Source: Nostoc sp. CENA543 (GTDB lineage Bacteria; Cyanobacteriota; Cyanobacteriia; Cyanobacteriales; Nostocaceae). From it: DNA of 64,000 nucleotides. Location: assembly GCF_002896875.1 (NCBI RefSeq), contig NZ_CP023278.1, forward strand, positions 6,702,501 through 6,766,500. The letters run 5' to 3'. Made by a program: the position numbers and the translations under genes. This document shows positions 25,690-34,953 of this stretch, piece by piece (within the stretch, counting starts at the first letter, position 1; each line of letters begins with the position of its first letter). Under the pieces are notes generated by a model that saw only the letters and a list, made by a program, of their open reading frames with translations, had not been told where the DNA came from and searched no databases.

Positions 25690-26400
25690 ATGCTCTCTAA
25701 TATAGAATCTCAAATTCTCAACTTGACCGCAAAAGAGTGCGAATGTCTAGCCGATTTAAACTTATATGATTCTCCCGAATGCACCCGCCTAGCAACTCAA
25801 GCAGCAGCAGGGCGACATTTACAGGTAACATCAAATCAGCAAGGTACAGCAGTTGAGGTGTATTTATGTGAGGACGACTATCCGGGGTGGGTATCTTTTA
25901 GTGATGTTAGTTTATTACAACCTGCTACTGTACTTTATCAGGCTCAGTCATTTTCTGAAGCTGAAATTCAACAACTGCTACCAGAAGTGATTGCCTTTAC
26001 CCATAAAGCCATGCAGCAGCCTAATTATTATCTCTGGGGTGGCACAGTGGGGCCAAATTATGATTGTTCAGGACTAATGCAGTCTGCTTTTGCTGCCGTA
26101 GGAATTCGGTTGCCGAGAGATGCTTATCAACAAGAAGCTTTCACCCAACCTATAACTATAGCCGAACTCATACCAGGAGACTTAGTATTTTTCGGCACAC
26201 CCACCAAAGCCACCCATGTCGGCTTGTATTTAGGTGATGGTCATTACATCCATAGTTCCGGCAAAGACCAAGGACGCAACGGCATAGGGATTGACATCCT
26301 CTCGGAACAGGGAGATGTGGTTAGTAAGTCATACTATCAGCAGTTGCGAGGGGCTGGCCGGGTTGTGAGAAGTTATGAGAGTAAGGCTGTTGACTGTTGA
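25690..26400 (+). CDS. Gamma-D-glutamyl-L-diamino acid endopeptidase (NlpC/P60, AvPCP type)
   Basis: The enzyme cleaves L-Ala-gamma-D-Glu-|-diaminopimelate peptides in murein recycling. Counting from ATG 25690 (MLSNIESQ), the catalytic residues fall at C126 (GPNYDCSGL), H176 (KATHVGLY) and H188 (HYIHSSG). These are exactly the numbers of the crystallised A. variabilis enzyme AvPCP, which also fixes the start against a longer frame at 25657. An N-terminal bacterial SH3 domain (about 1-100) shapes specificity by blocking longer substrates. There is no signal peptide, so it is cytosolic. The last residues and the stop come from the TGACTAA heptamer repeat. It is head-to-head with the serine hydrolase. 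Confidence 0.95.
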   Translation: MLSNIESQILNLTAKECECLADLNLYDSPECTRLATQAAAGRHLQVTSNQQGTAVEVYLCEDDYPGWVSFSDVSLLQPATVLYQAQSFSEAEIQQLLPEVIAFTHKAMQQPNYYLWGGTVGPNYDCSGLMQSAFAAVGIRLPRDAYQQEAFTQPITIAELIPGDLVFFGTPTKATHVGLYLGDGHYIHSSGKDQGRNGIGIDILSEQGDVVSKSYYQQLRGAGRVVRSYESKAVDC

Positions 26401-26432
26401 CTAATGACTAATGACTAATGACTAATAACTAA
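26393..26432. repeat. (TGACTAA)n heptamer STRR
   Basis: About five TGACTAA/TAACTAA units overlap the 3' end and stop of the endopeptidase gene and run up to the glycosyltransferase start. Confidence 0.92.
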
Positions 26433-26438
26433 TTGCTT

Positions 26439-27452
26439 ATGAGGAGTGGGTTGATACCAGATAGATTAAGTGAGGATGATGGTTTAATTTCCGCCATTGT
26501 CCCCGATGTATCGGTAGTAGTGCCGGTGCGGGATGAAGTGGAGAGTTTGCCTTTGTTATTAGAGGCGATCGCATCTACTCTTACCGCTAGTCAGTTAAGC
26601 TATGAAATCATCTGTGTCGATGATGGTTCTAGTGATGGTTCGGCAGAATTTCTCAAGGAACAGGCGCAAATCCGTCCAGATTTAAAGGCGGTGATTCTGC
26701 GGCGAAATTATGGACAAACGGCGGCGATGGCGGCGGGATTTAAATATGCTATCGGTAAAGCGATCATTACTTTAGATGCTGATTTGCAAAATGACCCAGC
26801 CGATATTCCCATGTTATTAGCCAAGTTAGAGGAAGGTTATGATTTAGTCAGTGGTTGGCGGCAAAATCGCCAAGATGGGGCATTAAATCGGCTGTTGCCT
26901 TCTAAAATTGCCAACTGGCTAATTCGTCGCACTACTAGCGTCTATATCCATGATTATGGCTGTTCCCTCAAAGCCTATCGTGCAGAACTAGTGGCAGATA
27001 TGAATCTCTACGGTGAACTCCACCGCTTTTTACCCGCACTAGCTTACATCGAAGGCGCGAGAATTACAGAACTGCCTGTGCGCCACCACGCCCGACGTTT
27101 TGGTCAAAGCAAATATGGCATATCGCGGACTTTTCGCGTATTAATGGATTTGCTCACCATTTTGTTTATGAAAAAGTTCCTCACCCGTCCCATGCACGTT
27201 TTTGGCTTGTTGGGACTAGTTTCGATGATTTTAGGAACAGGGTTAGGGATTTACTTAACTATTATCAAATTAGCGTTTGGTGAAATTATTGGTAATCGTC
27301 CCTTGTTGATTTTGGCGGTACTACTGCTAGTGACAGGGGTACAACTATTTAGCTTTGGACTGTTGGCAGAGTTAGTCATGCGGACTTACCACGAATCTCA
27401 AGGCAGACCAATATATCGTGTGCGGGAAGTAGTGGCAAAAAAAGTTAACTAA
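26439..27452 (+). CDS. Family 2 glycosyltransferase (DPM1/GtrB-like, membrane anchored)
   Basis: The 337-aa protein has a GT-A domain: 'VSVVVPVRDEVESLPLLLEAI', 'ICVDDGSSDGS', 'LRRNYGQTAAMAAGFKYA' and metal-binding 'LDADLQNDP'. Two C-terminal membrane helices follow (about 250-275 and 285-315). This architecture transfers a sugar from a nucleotide donor to polyprenyl phosphate for later use in envelope glycans. The start is ATG 26439; TTG 26451 with AGGAG five bases ahead is an alternative. It follows the murein endopeptidase on the same strand through a repeat spacer. Confidence 0.88.
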   Translation: MRSGLIPDRLSEDDGLISAIVPDVSVVVPVRDEVESLPLLLEAIASTLTASQLSYEIICVDDGSSDGSAEFLKEQAQIRPDLKAVILRRNYGQTAAMAAGFKYAIGKAIITLDADLQNDPADIPMLLAKLEEGYDLVSGWRQNRQDGALNRLLPSKIANWLIRRTTSVYIHDYGCSLKAYRAELVADMNLYGELHRFLPALAYIEGARITELPVRHHARRFGQSKYGISRTFRVLMDLLTILFMKKFLTRPMHVFGLLGLVSMILGTGLGIYLTIIKLAFGEIIGNRPLLILAVLLLVTGVQLFSFGLLAELVMRTYHESQGRPIYRVREVVAKKVN

Positions 27453-27506
27453 CGTAACCAATTACGTTCGTGTAATGAAGGATGAGTTTGGTGAATTGAC
27501 AAAAAT

Positions 27507-28172
27507 ATGAAAATTTATCAACCCCATACTTGGCCGCAAACCTTAGAAGCAGCCATCACTATTCAAGAAGAATTACGCAATCAAGTAATTACACAGGATC
27601 AAATACCAACAACTGTCAAATATGTTGCTGGGGTTGATATGGGCTTTGAAGCGGAAGGTACTATTAGCCGCGCAGCTGTAGCAGTGCTGAGTTTTCCTGA
27701 GTTGCAAGTCGTTGAAACCCAATTAGCTTACCGTCCTACATCTTTTCCTTACATACCTGGTTTCTTGTCATTTCGTGAAATTCCCGCCATACTCGATGCT
27801 TTAGAAAAAATTAACACCACACCAGATATTATTTTGTGTGATGGACAAGGAATTGCTCATCCTCGGAGATTAGGTATAGCTAGTCACTTAGGAGTCATCA
27901 TCAATATGTCCACAATTGGTGTGGCTAAATCATTATTAATCGGTAAGCATGATGAACTACCAGACACTAAAGGTAGTTATCAACCATTAATTCATAAAGG
28001 TGAAACCGTTGGTGCGGTTTTACGAACTCGTGCGGGGGTTAAACCTGTGTATGTTTCTAGTGGACATAAAATCAGTTTACCGACGGCAATTGATTATGTA
28101 TTACGTTGTACACCAAAGTATCGGCTACCAGAAACTACCCGCATAGCCGATAAATTAGCATCTAATAGATAA
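27507..28172 (+). CDS. nfi: Endonuclease V
   Basis: Endonuclease V nicks DNA one nucleotide 3' of deoxyinosine and other deaminated bases, opening alternative excision repair. The 221-aa protein shows the family motifs: GVDMGF with the catalytic Asp, 'YIPGFLSFREIPAILDAL', 'ILCDGQGIAHPRRLGIASHLGV' and 'GVAKSLL', ending with 'PVYVSSGHKISLPTAI'. The wedge PYIP segment is intact. ATG 27507 is the obvious start. It stands alone after the glycosyltransferase with a 54-bp spacer. Confidence 0.95.
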   Translation: MKIYQPHTWPQTLEAAITIQEELRNQVITQDQIPTTVKYVAGVDMGFEAEGTISRAAVAVLSFPELQVVETQLAYRPTSFPYIPGFLSFREIPAILDALEKINTTPDIILCDGQGIAHPRRLGIASHLGVIINMSTIGVAKSLLIGKHDELPDTKGSYQPLIHKGETVGAVLRTRAGVKPVYVSSGHKISLPTAIDYVLRCTPKYRLPETTRIADKLASNR

Positions 28173-28231
28173 ATTTCTAGGCTTAATATCACCTAAGTTT
28201 AGATACTTAACCTAAGATTATGAACCACCAA

Positions 28232-29668
28232 TTAAGCTAATGCTTGTATTACTTGGTCAATATTACGTCCATAAATTGTTTGACTATATTGCTGCCAATT
28301 ATTTTCGGAAGAATAGGGATGTCGATTTAAAGTTGCTTCCTGAACATAAGCCATCCACGGACGACGTAATTGTTCATATTTTTGGAAGGCTGCTGCTATG
28401 GCTTGTGTATTATTCCAGTTATTATCTAGGGCAATTTGAGCAATTAATAATACCACCGCTAAAGCATCTTCTAAACCCTGATTCGCACCTTGAGCCATAA
28501 ACGGGGGCATTCCATGTGCCGCATCACCAACTAAAACAACCCGGCCGAAATTCCAAGTGGGTTGAATGGGTAGATTTTCAGAATCAGCAATAATTGCCCG
28601 ATGAATGTAATAAGGACGTTGTGCCATGTTTTCTGGAGGCGACAAACGGACTAATTGCTGGAGAATATCGGGAAATTTAGCTTGCTCAAAGGCTTGTAGA
28701 GCTAAGTTAATTAAAGAACTACCAGACTGATTTTGTAAAGCTGCTAGAGGTGAAGCGACATGAATGAGATAACCAAATTGATTAGTAGTGCGACTACGGA
28801 ATAACATCATTCTTGTGTCTTCCATTGCGGTAGCAGTTTTTCTAGAAACTTCATCATGACAAATAGTCGCAATCGGTGAATTATGCAAAAATTTCGCTTC
28901 AATTTCTGCGGCTAACTCCTGATTAATATCAACAGTTTCTCGACACAATATAGCAGCAAATCCAGAATATTCTGGCTTGGCATAATTTTCGTAAAGACTA
29001 TCTTTGTAAAGCACCTGACGAATTGTAGAATTAATTCCGTCTGCTGCTACGACTAGTCTGGCTCGAAATGATGTATTAGTAACTGATTGTTGATAATTAT
29101 TATCTATTTCGTCGGTTTTATTCTCTTGCCAATGTGCATAGGGATTGTTTTCTGATGTCATATCAGAAATACAATCTAGCCGCACACAATGATTTTCTGG
29201 TTCATCGATGACATTAACACAACGGTGATTAGCTCTGACTATTTCTGATGGTAATTGTTGTCTGAGAGTTGTTTGTAAATCATACCATGCTAGTGTAACT
29301 CGCCCCTCGCCATATTCTTGCAACCAATGATCAAAACTCAGGGGAACTGAGCGTATCTCTTCTCCTTGCAAATTTCGGTAAACCCATTTCAGAGTAGGTT
29401 TAGCAGAATTTTCCTGTTGATTTGATGATTGGGAATTTGACCCACCAAGGGCTGTATTTTTAACAGCTTCATAAGCATGATCTGCTAAATATTTTAGAGA
29501 TTTTAAGCCGTTGGGAAGCAGATCCAAAATTTGACCAACTCGGCGAAATGCGTGGGTTTGATCTAACACCAAAATATTGTTAATTCCTCGCTGGCGTAAA
29601 CCAATAGCAGTTGCTAATCCAATTGGCCCAGCCCCGACTATAACAACATCATAGATATCAGTTAACAT
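28232..29668 (-). CDS. FAD-dependent aromatic monooxygenase (PHBH/UbiH fold)
   Basis: This is a 478-aa flavoprotein. The FAD ADP-binding motif is at the N-terminus (VVIVGAGPIGLATAIGL), the DG motif is AADGINSTIRQ and the GD motif is VLVGDAAHGMPPFMAQGANQGLEDA. These define the class A flavin monooxygenases (p-hydroxybenzoate or salicylate hydroxylase type, also UbiH and zeaxanthin epoxidase relatives). The substrate is unknown; no pathway genes are adjacent. A low-complexity insert (about 74-90, rich in Ser/Gln/Asn) appears before the conserved middle. Confidence 0.87.
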   Translation of the reverse strand: MLTDIYDVVIVGAGPIGLATAIGLRQRGINNILVLDQTHAFRRVGQILDLLPNGLKSLKYLADHAYEAVKNTALGGSNSQSSNQQENSAKPTLKWVYRNLQGEEIRSVPLSFDHWLQEYGEGRVTLAWYDLQTTLRQQLPSEIVRANHRCVNVIDEPENHCVRLDCISDMTSENNPYAHWQENKTDEIDNNYQQSVTNTSFRARLVVAADGINSTIRQVLYKDSLYENYAKPEYSGFAAILCRETVDINQELAAEIEAKFLHNSPIATICHDEVSRKTATAMEDTRMMLFRSRTTNQFGYLIHVASPLAALQNQSGSSLINLALQAFEQAKFPDILQQLVRLSPPENMAQRPYYIHRAIIADSENLPIQPTWNFGRVVLVGDAAHGMPPFMAQGANQGLEDALAVVLLIAQIALDNNWNNTQAIAAAFQKYEQLRRPWMAYVQEATLNRHPYSSENNWQQYSQTIYGRNIDQVIQALA

Positions 29669-29791
29669 GATTTTACTTACAACCCTAACTATTTTGATCC
29701 AAATAATAAGGTCTAAAACCGCTTTTTCTGGCTTTCTTAGTTAAAATTTCAACCATTGCAGGTGATTTTTCTCACTTGCTCTCCCTTCACC

Positions 29792-30688
29792 CTACTTTTC
29801 ATGCTGTAGCTGATATTGCCGCCATTTTTCTTGCTGACGCATTCTTTTTTCCGGGGTGAGATGATCAAAACAGTGGGGACAAGACATCCCTAATTCATAT
29901 TTAGGTGAGGCTTTATCTTCTTCTGATAGAGGATGTCCACAACAAAAGCACAATTCATGGTTGCCTGTTGCTAAACCATGACCTACAGCAATGCGCTCAT
30001 CAAAAACAAAGCATTCCCCTTCCCATAGACTATTTTCTGGGGGGATTTCTGCTAAATATTTGAGAATACCGCCTTTGAGATGATAAACTTCCGTAAAACC
30101 TTTAGCCAGCATGAAAGCAGAAGCTTTTTCACAACGAATGCCCCCAGTACAAAACATTGCTACTTTCTTGTGTTGATTGGGGTCAAGGTTTTGACTGACA
30201 TATTCAGGAAACTCACGGAAGGAATTAGTTTGAGGATTTTGCGCCCCTTTGAAAGTTCCGATATGCACTTCGTAATCGTTGCGGGTATCGATGACGGTGA
30301 CTTCTGGATCAGAGATTAAATCATTCCATTCCTGGGGTGTCACGTAAATACCCACTTGTTGATTCGGGTCAACTTCCGGCAAACCCAAGGTAACGATTTC
30401 TTTTTTCAAGCGTACTTTCATCCGCTCAAAGGGTGGTTGTTGTGCCGTTGATTCTTTGTGTTCTAAATCAGCAAATCGCGCATCCCCACGCAGATGACTT
30501 AGAACCGCGTCTATGGCTGGACGCGAACCTGCGATCGTGCCGTTAATTCCTTCCTGGGCTAACAAAATTGTTCCCTTAATATCTTGTGTCAAGCAGTAAG
30601 ACAATAAGGGAGCTTGCATCTCCTGAAAATCCGGCAAACTCACGAATTTATAAAAGGTGGCAACAATTTGAATATTTTTTTCGTTCAT
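29792..30688 (-). CDS. trhO: tRNA uridine(34) hydroxylase, rhodanese family
   Basis: TrhO (YceA) uses O2 to make 5-hydroxyuridine at the wobble position of certain tRNAs. The 298-aa protein has the N-terminal UPF0176 domain, the rhodanese domain with '[18 protein letters not shown]', and the active loop [15 protein letters not shown]-terminal segment holds CFCCGHPL...CPHC, a likely zinc site found in many members. It is divergent from the tRNA-Ala(TGC) gene just 72 bp away, and wobble-U tRNAs such as Ala(UGC) are substrates of the family. Confidence 0.94.
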   Translation of the reverse strand: MNEKNIQIVATFYKFVSLPDFQEMQAPLLSYCLTQDIKGTILLAQEGINGTIAGSRPAIDAVLSHLRGDARFADLEHKESTAQQPPFERMKVRLKKEIVTLGLPEVDPNQQVGIYVTPQEWNDLISDPEVTVIDTRNDYEVHIGTFKGAQNPQTNSFREFPEYVSQNLDPNQHKKVAMFCTGGIRCEKASAFMLAKGFTEVYHLKGGILKYLAEIPPENSLWEGECFVFDERIAVGHGLATGNHELCFCCGHPLSEEDKASPKYELGMSCPHCFDHLTPEKRMRQQEKWRQYQLQHEK

Positions 30689-30760
30689 CCCTTTGGCAAA
30701 ATTACAACTTTCAGGTATATTTATGTAAGTGGAATAAAATTACACGCTTTTTTATTTTAC

Positions 30761-30833
30761 GGGGGTTTAGCTCAGTTGGTAGAGCGCCTGCTTTGCAAGC
30801 AGGATGTCAGCGGTTCGAGTCCGCTAACCTCCA
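30761..30833 (+). tRNA. tRNA-Ala (anticodon TGC)
   Basis: The 73-base cloverleaf folds fully. The acceptor stem GGGGGTT pairs with AACCTCC and contains a G3-U70 wobble pair, the identity element for alanine. The D-loop has AGTTGGTA, the anticodon stem is CCTGC/GCAGG around TTTGCAA (anticodon TGC at 30794-30796), and the T-arm is AGCGG-TTCGAGT-CCGCT. The discriminator is A and CCA is not encoded. Confidence 0.97.
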
Positions 30834-30906
30834 TTTTACTAGAACGCCTTCAAGTTTTTGCGTGTGGGCAAGCAGGGGAATAGGATAAAAGCTTCCGTCT
30901 CAGTTG

Positions 30907-31545
30907 TTAAACTGAACGCTGGAAGACCACGGAAAGATTATTGGCTGGCATTTGGTAAGTACCTTTTAGGTGAAGATTTTCTTGTTTAGCGACTGCTACC
31001 ACATCCTCTAAATTGCGTACACCCCATTCGGGGTTTTGGGCGCGTAAAGATTCATCAAAGGCTGCGTTACTGGGTGCGGTATGTTCTCCACCCTGTTTAA
31101 ATGGCCCATATAAATAGAGAATACCGCCTGGTGGTAAAATGCGCCCAGCACCCGCCATAAGTCCCAAACAGGCTGACCGAGGGGAAATGTGAATCATATT
31201 AATGTTCACAATGGCAACTATGGGTGAGTCGTTACGGTTTTGGTCTGTTTCTACAGGCCAAGTTGGTTGGATTGCATCCAGTTCTATGGGGGGATAGAGA
31301 TGATCACTAGGGAAATGTTCTGACCAAGCTGCAATACTAGCGCGTAATTCGGGGTTAGGGTCAGAAGGTAGCCAACGACGCGGACTAAGACGGGGAGCAA
31401 AAAAGATAGCGTGTTCACCAGTACCACTGGCTATTTCCAAAATTGTGCCGTTAGGAGGTAATACTTGCTGCAATATTTCTAAGATGGGTTGACGATTGCG
31501 CTGTGTAGCTGGGGCGTATTTGCGTGCGTCTTGTGATGTATTCAT
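30907..31545 (-). CDS. SAM-dependent methyltransferase-like protein (DUF938)
   Basis: The 212-aa protein starts with 'KYAPATQRNRQPILEILQQVLP' followed by a class I methyltransferase motif I (ILEIASGTGEHAIFFA) and later 'IVNINMIHISP' and 'GGILYLYGPF'. This pattern defines DUF938, whose substrate is unknown. The length is normal and the ATG start is clear. It is downstream of, and convergent with, the tRNA gene. No partner is evident. Confidence 0.88.
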   Translation of the reverse strand: MNTSQDARKYAPATQRNRQPILEILQQVLPPNGTILEIASGTGEHAIFFAPRLSPRRWLPSDPNPELRASIAAWSEHFPSDHLYPPIELDAIQPTWPVETDQNRNDSPIVAIVNINMIHISPRSACLGLMAGAGRILPPGGILYLYGPFKQGGEHTAPSNAAFDESLRAQNPEWGVRNLEDVVAVAKQENLHLKGTYQMPANNLSVVFQRSV

Positions 31546-31636
31546 CTGATGGTATAGTTTGCCTGAGATATTAATCTGATAATTAAGGTAACAGCGATCG
31601 CCTATCCTATTTTCATCTTGTCTTGGGAATGAAACT

Positions 31637-31750
31637 ATGACTCAAGCTTTACACCAGCTAATGAAATTCGATGAATTCATGGCTTGGTATCCAGACAATC
31701 CACAGCAACATTACGAATTACATGATGGAGTAATAGTCATTAGTCATTAG
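31637..31750 (+). pseudogene. Uma2-family (DUF820) nuclease remnant
   Basis: An ATG at 31637 opens 37 codons (MTQALHQLMKFDEFMAWYPD..., then YELHDGVIV) that match the beginning of Uma2/DUF820 PD-(D/E)XK-like proteins, normally about 190 aa. After HDGVIV the frame enters a CATTAGT heptamer repeat that supplies the stop (31748-31750). The rest of the gene is absent. The break coincides with the repeat, so deletion at or insertion of the repeat is likely. Confidence 0.7.
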
Positions 31751-31892
31751 ATAACAGGGAACAGGGAACAGGGAACAGTTTTTCTCATCTCCTACCTTGT
31801 CTACCTTGTCCCCAGCCTTTAAATTTTGGATTTGGGATTGACGAATTTGGATTGAATTCAATCTAAAATCCAAAATCTAAAATCTAAAATTC
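31735..31892. repeat. Mixed STRRs: CATTAGT, GGGAACA, CTACCTTGT, AATCTAAA
   Basis: Short arrays follow one another: CATTAGT x2, GGGAACA x3 (about 31755-31778), CTACCTTGT x2 (31794-31811) and ATCTAAA/ATCCAAA units (31857-31892). They separate the Uma2 remnant from the acyltransferase and leave only about 25 bp before its start codon. Confidence 0.82.
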
Positions 31893-31918
31893 CTAGTCCC
31901 CAACCCTCGGAGAACCCT

Positions 31919-33346
31919 TTGCCTAAATTCATCACCTCTACCCAACCTGCACTCAAATTCATCCCCTACAGTTTCAATCCGTTGGTGGTGCGAATTTTTC
32001 ATGCGGTGCTACCGTTTATCCTGAGATTTCGGACTCGTCCTTGGCTACCTGCGGGAATTGTACAGGTAGAAGCGAAAAATGCTGAAATCTTGGCAGAACT
32101 CTATGGACAATTTCAGGCTGGTAAAATTCGGCTGTTGATGGCTTTTCGTCACCCAGAGGTAGAAGATCCCCTGTGTGTTCTGTATATGTTGTCTCGGATT
32201 GTGCCGCAGGTCGCCCGTGAGCAAGGTATCAAGTTACAATATCCTCTCCATAGTCATTTTATCTATGACCGAGGAATGACTATCTGGGCTGGTGATTGGT
32301 TGGGGTGGTTGTTTTCTCGCCTAGGGGGTGTGCCGGTGCGTCGCGGAAGGCGGTTAGATAAGCAGGCGATTCAAATGGCGCGGAATTTATTTGCGAATGC
32401 TCAATTACCCATCGCCGTTGCTCCTGAAGGTGGTAATAATGGTCATAGTGGTATTGTGAGTCCCCTAGAACCTGGGACGGCGCAAATGGGGTTTTGGTGT
32501 GTGGAGGATCTGCACAAGGCTAACCGGAATGAAACCGTGATTATTGTGCCGGTTTCCATTCAATATCAATATATTCAGCCACCTTGGTCGAAATTAGATC
32601 AATTACTCAGTCAACTAGAAGCTGATAGCGGTTTACCTGTTCAATCTGTTGGTGATCATAAAAATCAGCCAGAAATCTATCATCAACGAATTTGTCGCTT
32701 GGGTGAATATCTAATTACGGAGATGGAAGAGTTTTATCGCCGCTTTTATCGTCAAGATATTCCCAAAACCAATTCCTCAGAAACTGCTGCTACTTCCAAT
32801 CAAGCATTAATAGATAGGTTACATCGCTTACTAGATAAGGGGTTACAAGTTGCAGAACAGTATTTTGGTGTGCAACCACAGGGTAATTTTATCGACCGTT
32901 GTCGCCGCTTAGAAGAAGCTAGTTGGAACTTGATTTATCGGGATGACTTAGGAGATATCAATACATTACCACCTCTGCACAGAGGGCTTGCTGACTGGGT
33001 GGCGCAAGAAGCCGACTTACGAGTGCAGCATATGCGGTTGGTAGAAAGTTTTGTGGCGGTGCAAGCTAATTATCTTCAGGAACAACCCACGGCTGATAGA
33101 TTAGCGGAAACAGCTTTACTGATGTTTGATATGTTATCGCGAATTCGCTCATCTACATTACCAGGGCGATCGCGTCTAGGTTTCCGAAAAGCCATCATTA
33201 AGGTAGGTGAACCAATTTCTGTCACCCAACGCTGGGAAAAAGTACAAGGCGATCGGCCAGCAGCTAAACGTGCTGTTAACGCACTAACGCAAGATATACA
33301 AACAGCATTAGAAACATTAATTCAGGACGAAATACTGAAAAGTTGA
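31919..33346 (+). CDS. PlsC-like 1-acylglycerol-3-phosphate acyltransferase family protein
   Basis: The 475-aa protein has an acyltransferase domain: the HX4D motif (FRHPEVEDPL), 'IWAGDWLGWLFSRLGGVPVRRG' and 'VAPEGGNNG' in the place of the usual EGTRS. It is longer than PlsC itself, with a helical C-terminal half of unknown role, so it may act on other lipids. The start is a TTG at 31919, chosen because CGGAGAA lies five bases ahead and because residues FNPLVVRIFHAVLPF would otherwise be lost. It stands alone. Confidence 0.85.
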   Translation: MPKFITSTQPALKFIPYSFNPLVVRIFHAVLPFILRFRTRPWLPAGIVQVEAKNAEILAELYGQFQAGKIRLLMAFRHPEVEDPLCVLYMLSRIVPQVAREQGIKLQYPLHSHFIYDRGMTIWAGDWLGWLFSRLGGVPVRRGRRLDKQAIQMARNLFANAQLPIAVAPEGGNNGHSGIVSPLEPGTAQMGFWCVEDLHKANRNETVIIVPVSIQYQYIQPPWSKLDQLLSQLEADSGLPVQSVGDHKNQPEIYHQRICRLGEYLITEMEEFYRRFYRQDIPKTNSSETAATSNQALIDRLHRLLDKGLQVAEQYFGVQPQGNFIDRCRRLEEASWNLIYRDDLGDINTLPPLHRGLADWVAQEADLRVQHMRLVESFVAVQANYLQEQPTADRLAETALLMFDMLSRIRSSTLPGRSRLGFRKAIIKVGEPISVTQRWEKVQGDRPAAKRAVNALTQDIQTALETLIQDEILKS

Positions 33347-33762
33347 CCGCAAAAATATCAAGCAAGCTGTTGATGATAGTTTGCAAATATTGATAAACGT
33401 TAAATACCGATACAAATTGCTTTCTCTATTCCTGATTTTGGACATCTGCGTCATAATGAAATGGCAATTATGCGAGATAATTTTCAATTACTTTGATAAG
33501 TAAATGCAACCTATTTTCAAATTATAATTAAATCTGAAATTTCTTGAATGTAAATCAAAATATATAATTAAGATTTAATTTCTCAGCAAATCCTGAATAT
33601 CTCTAAAATCTTTTCCTATTCCCTGTTTACTTTTTAATACCTAAACAAGTATATTCAGTAAACAAATATTACTCCTCTAAAGGTACAAATCTCAAGCCAA
33701 GAGATATAAATTTTTAACTAATGCTATTATGCAATAACCTGCTTAAATAATTGCTATAAACC
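33347..33762. other. AT-rich spacer without a visible gene
   Basis: These 416 bases have no supported gene and few repeats. A short open stretch near 33428-33498 could encode '...IPDFGHLRHNEMAIMRDNFQLL' before a stop and may be a gene remnant, but it has no start and I do not recognise it. The promoter of the CHAD gene should lie toward the right end. Confidence 0.45.
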
Positions 33763-34758
33763 ATGAAAATAGCTACAGAATCAACACTCAAAACACTAGG
33801 AAACTATGCTTATCAGGCTATTCAAAAACACTTTAATAAAATCTTGAAGTGGGAAAAACCTGTTAAGAAAGATGAAGATCCAGAAGCACTACATCAAATG
33901 CGTGTAGGTATGCGACGTTTACGTACAGCAGTCAGTCGGTTTGAGATAGTATTAAATCTACCCCAGCCAGCTAATAGTAAAAACATCGGTAAAATTGCGC
34001 GTCGTCTTGGTAATCTCCGCGACTTAGATGTTTTAAAACAAAATTTAGAAACTTTCTATCAACCAAACCTGCCTGCTAAAGAGCAGAAATCGCTACAAAC
34101 AGCTTTTCATGCTTTAAATAAACAGCGTGAAGAAGCAGTAAATAAAACTATAGCAACACTAAAAAATGATTCTTATCAGTCTTTAAAACAGACCTTACAA
34201 ACTTGGTTAGAAGCACCAGACTATAAACCATTAGCATCTTTACCAATTCAGCAAGTATTACCAGATTTACTATTACCTGAATTGAGCCAATTTTTACTGC
34301 ATCCAGGTTTCTTAGCAGGTGCTGAAATTTTAGATAATGAACTCAAGATTCATAGTGAATGGTCTATTAAAACTGTAGAAAAATACTTAACCAATCAAGG
34401 TGAAACCATACACGATTTACGGAAACAAGCTAAACGTCTGCGCTACCAGATGGAATTATTTACTGAATTATATGGAGAGTCCTACGCGGCGTATATTGCA
34501 GATGTCAAAAATATTCAAGACATATTGGGCAATATTCAAGATAGCGTAGTGATGGGTGAATGGTTGACAGATATATTTAAATCAGAAGTTAACACCAAAT
34601 TACCAGCACTTACCAGCTTGTTAGCCTCTAACCGTTACCAGTGGTGGCAAGAATGGCAACCATTACAAGAAAGATATCTGCAACTAGAAAATAGACATAA
34701 CTTTCATCTCACAATTCTGCATCCTATTGGCAATGAGGTAATAGAGACGAGAGATTAA
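33763..34758 (+). CDS. CHAD domain protein
   Basis: CHAD domains are alpha-helical bundles with conserved His/Arg/Lys that bind inorganic polyphosphate. The 331-aa protein shows 'EALHQMRVGMRRLRTAVSRFE' near the start and the repeated counterpart 'HDLRKQAKRLRYQMELFTELYG' in the second half, covering the two halves of the domain. No CYTH triphosphatase domain is fused. It is monocistronic. Association with polyphosphate granules is expected from the family but not shown here. Confidence 0.9.
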   Translation: MKIATESTLKTLGNYAYQAIQKHFNKILKWEKPVKKDEDPEALHQMRVGMRRLRTAVSRFEIVLNLPQPANSKNIGKIARRLGNLRDLDVLKQNLETFYQPNLPAKEQKSLQTAFHALNKQREEAVNKTIATLKNDSYQSLKQTLQTWLEAPDYKPLASLPIQQVLPDLLLPELSQFLLHPGFLAGAEILDNELKIHSEWSIKTVEKYLTNQGETIHDLRKQAKRLRYQMELFTELYGESYAAYIADVKNIQDILGNIQDSVVMGEWLTDIFKSEVNTKLPALTSLLASNRYQWWQEWQPLQERYLQLENRHNFHLTILHPIGNEVIETRD

Positions 34759-34779
34759 TTTACTCACAATTCCAACTTC

Positions 34780-34806
34780 CTTTTACCTTTTACCTTTTGC
34801 CTTTTC
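34780..34806. repeat. (CTTTTAC/CTTTTGC)n STRR
   Basis: About four pyrimidine heptamers lie downstream of the CHAD gene and are identical in type to those at 9745-9779. Confidence 0.8.
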
Positions 34807-34906
34807 ATATCAGCTAATCACGAGAAAATCTCACAACCAAACATGAAAAAAGGACTCTTGACTTTTGACTAAATACTAAAATTCTTACTCAGCACTTAGC
34901 ACTCAC

Positions 34907-34936
34907 CACCGGCTAAACGCCGCGCTACCGCTAACA
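34907..34936 (-). repeat. Inverted copy of the TGTTAGCGGTAGCGCGGCG repeat
   Basis: The sequence CACCGGCTAAACGCCGCG followed by CTACCGCTAACA is the reverse complement of the unit at 9652-9689. It is flanked by AGCACTCA-type repeats. Confidence 0.88.
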
Positions 34937-34953
34937 GCACTCAGCACTGTCAC

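Noticed and set aside
33428-33498. Possible coding remnant before the CHAD gene
   Set aside because: About 22 codons without a start or a recognisable family match; too short to call a pseudogene.
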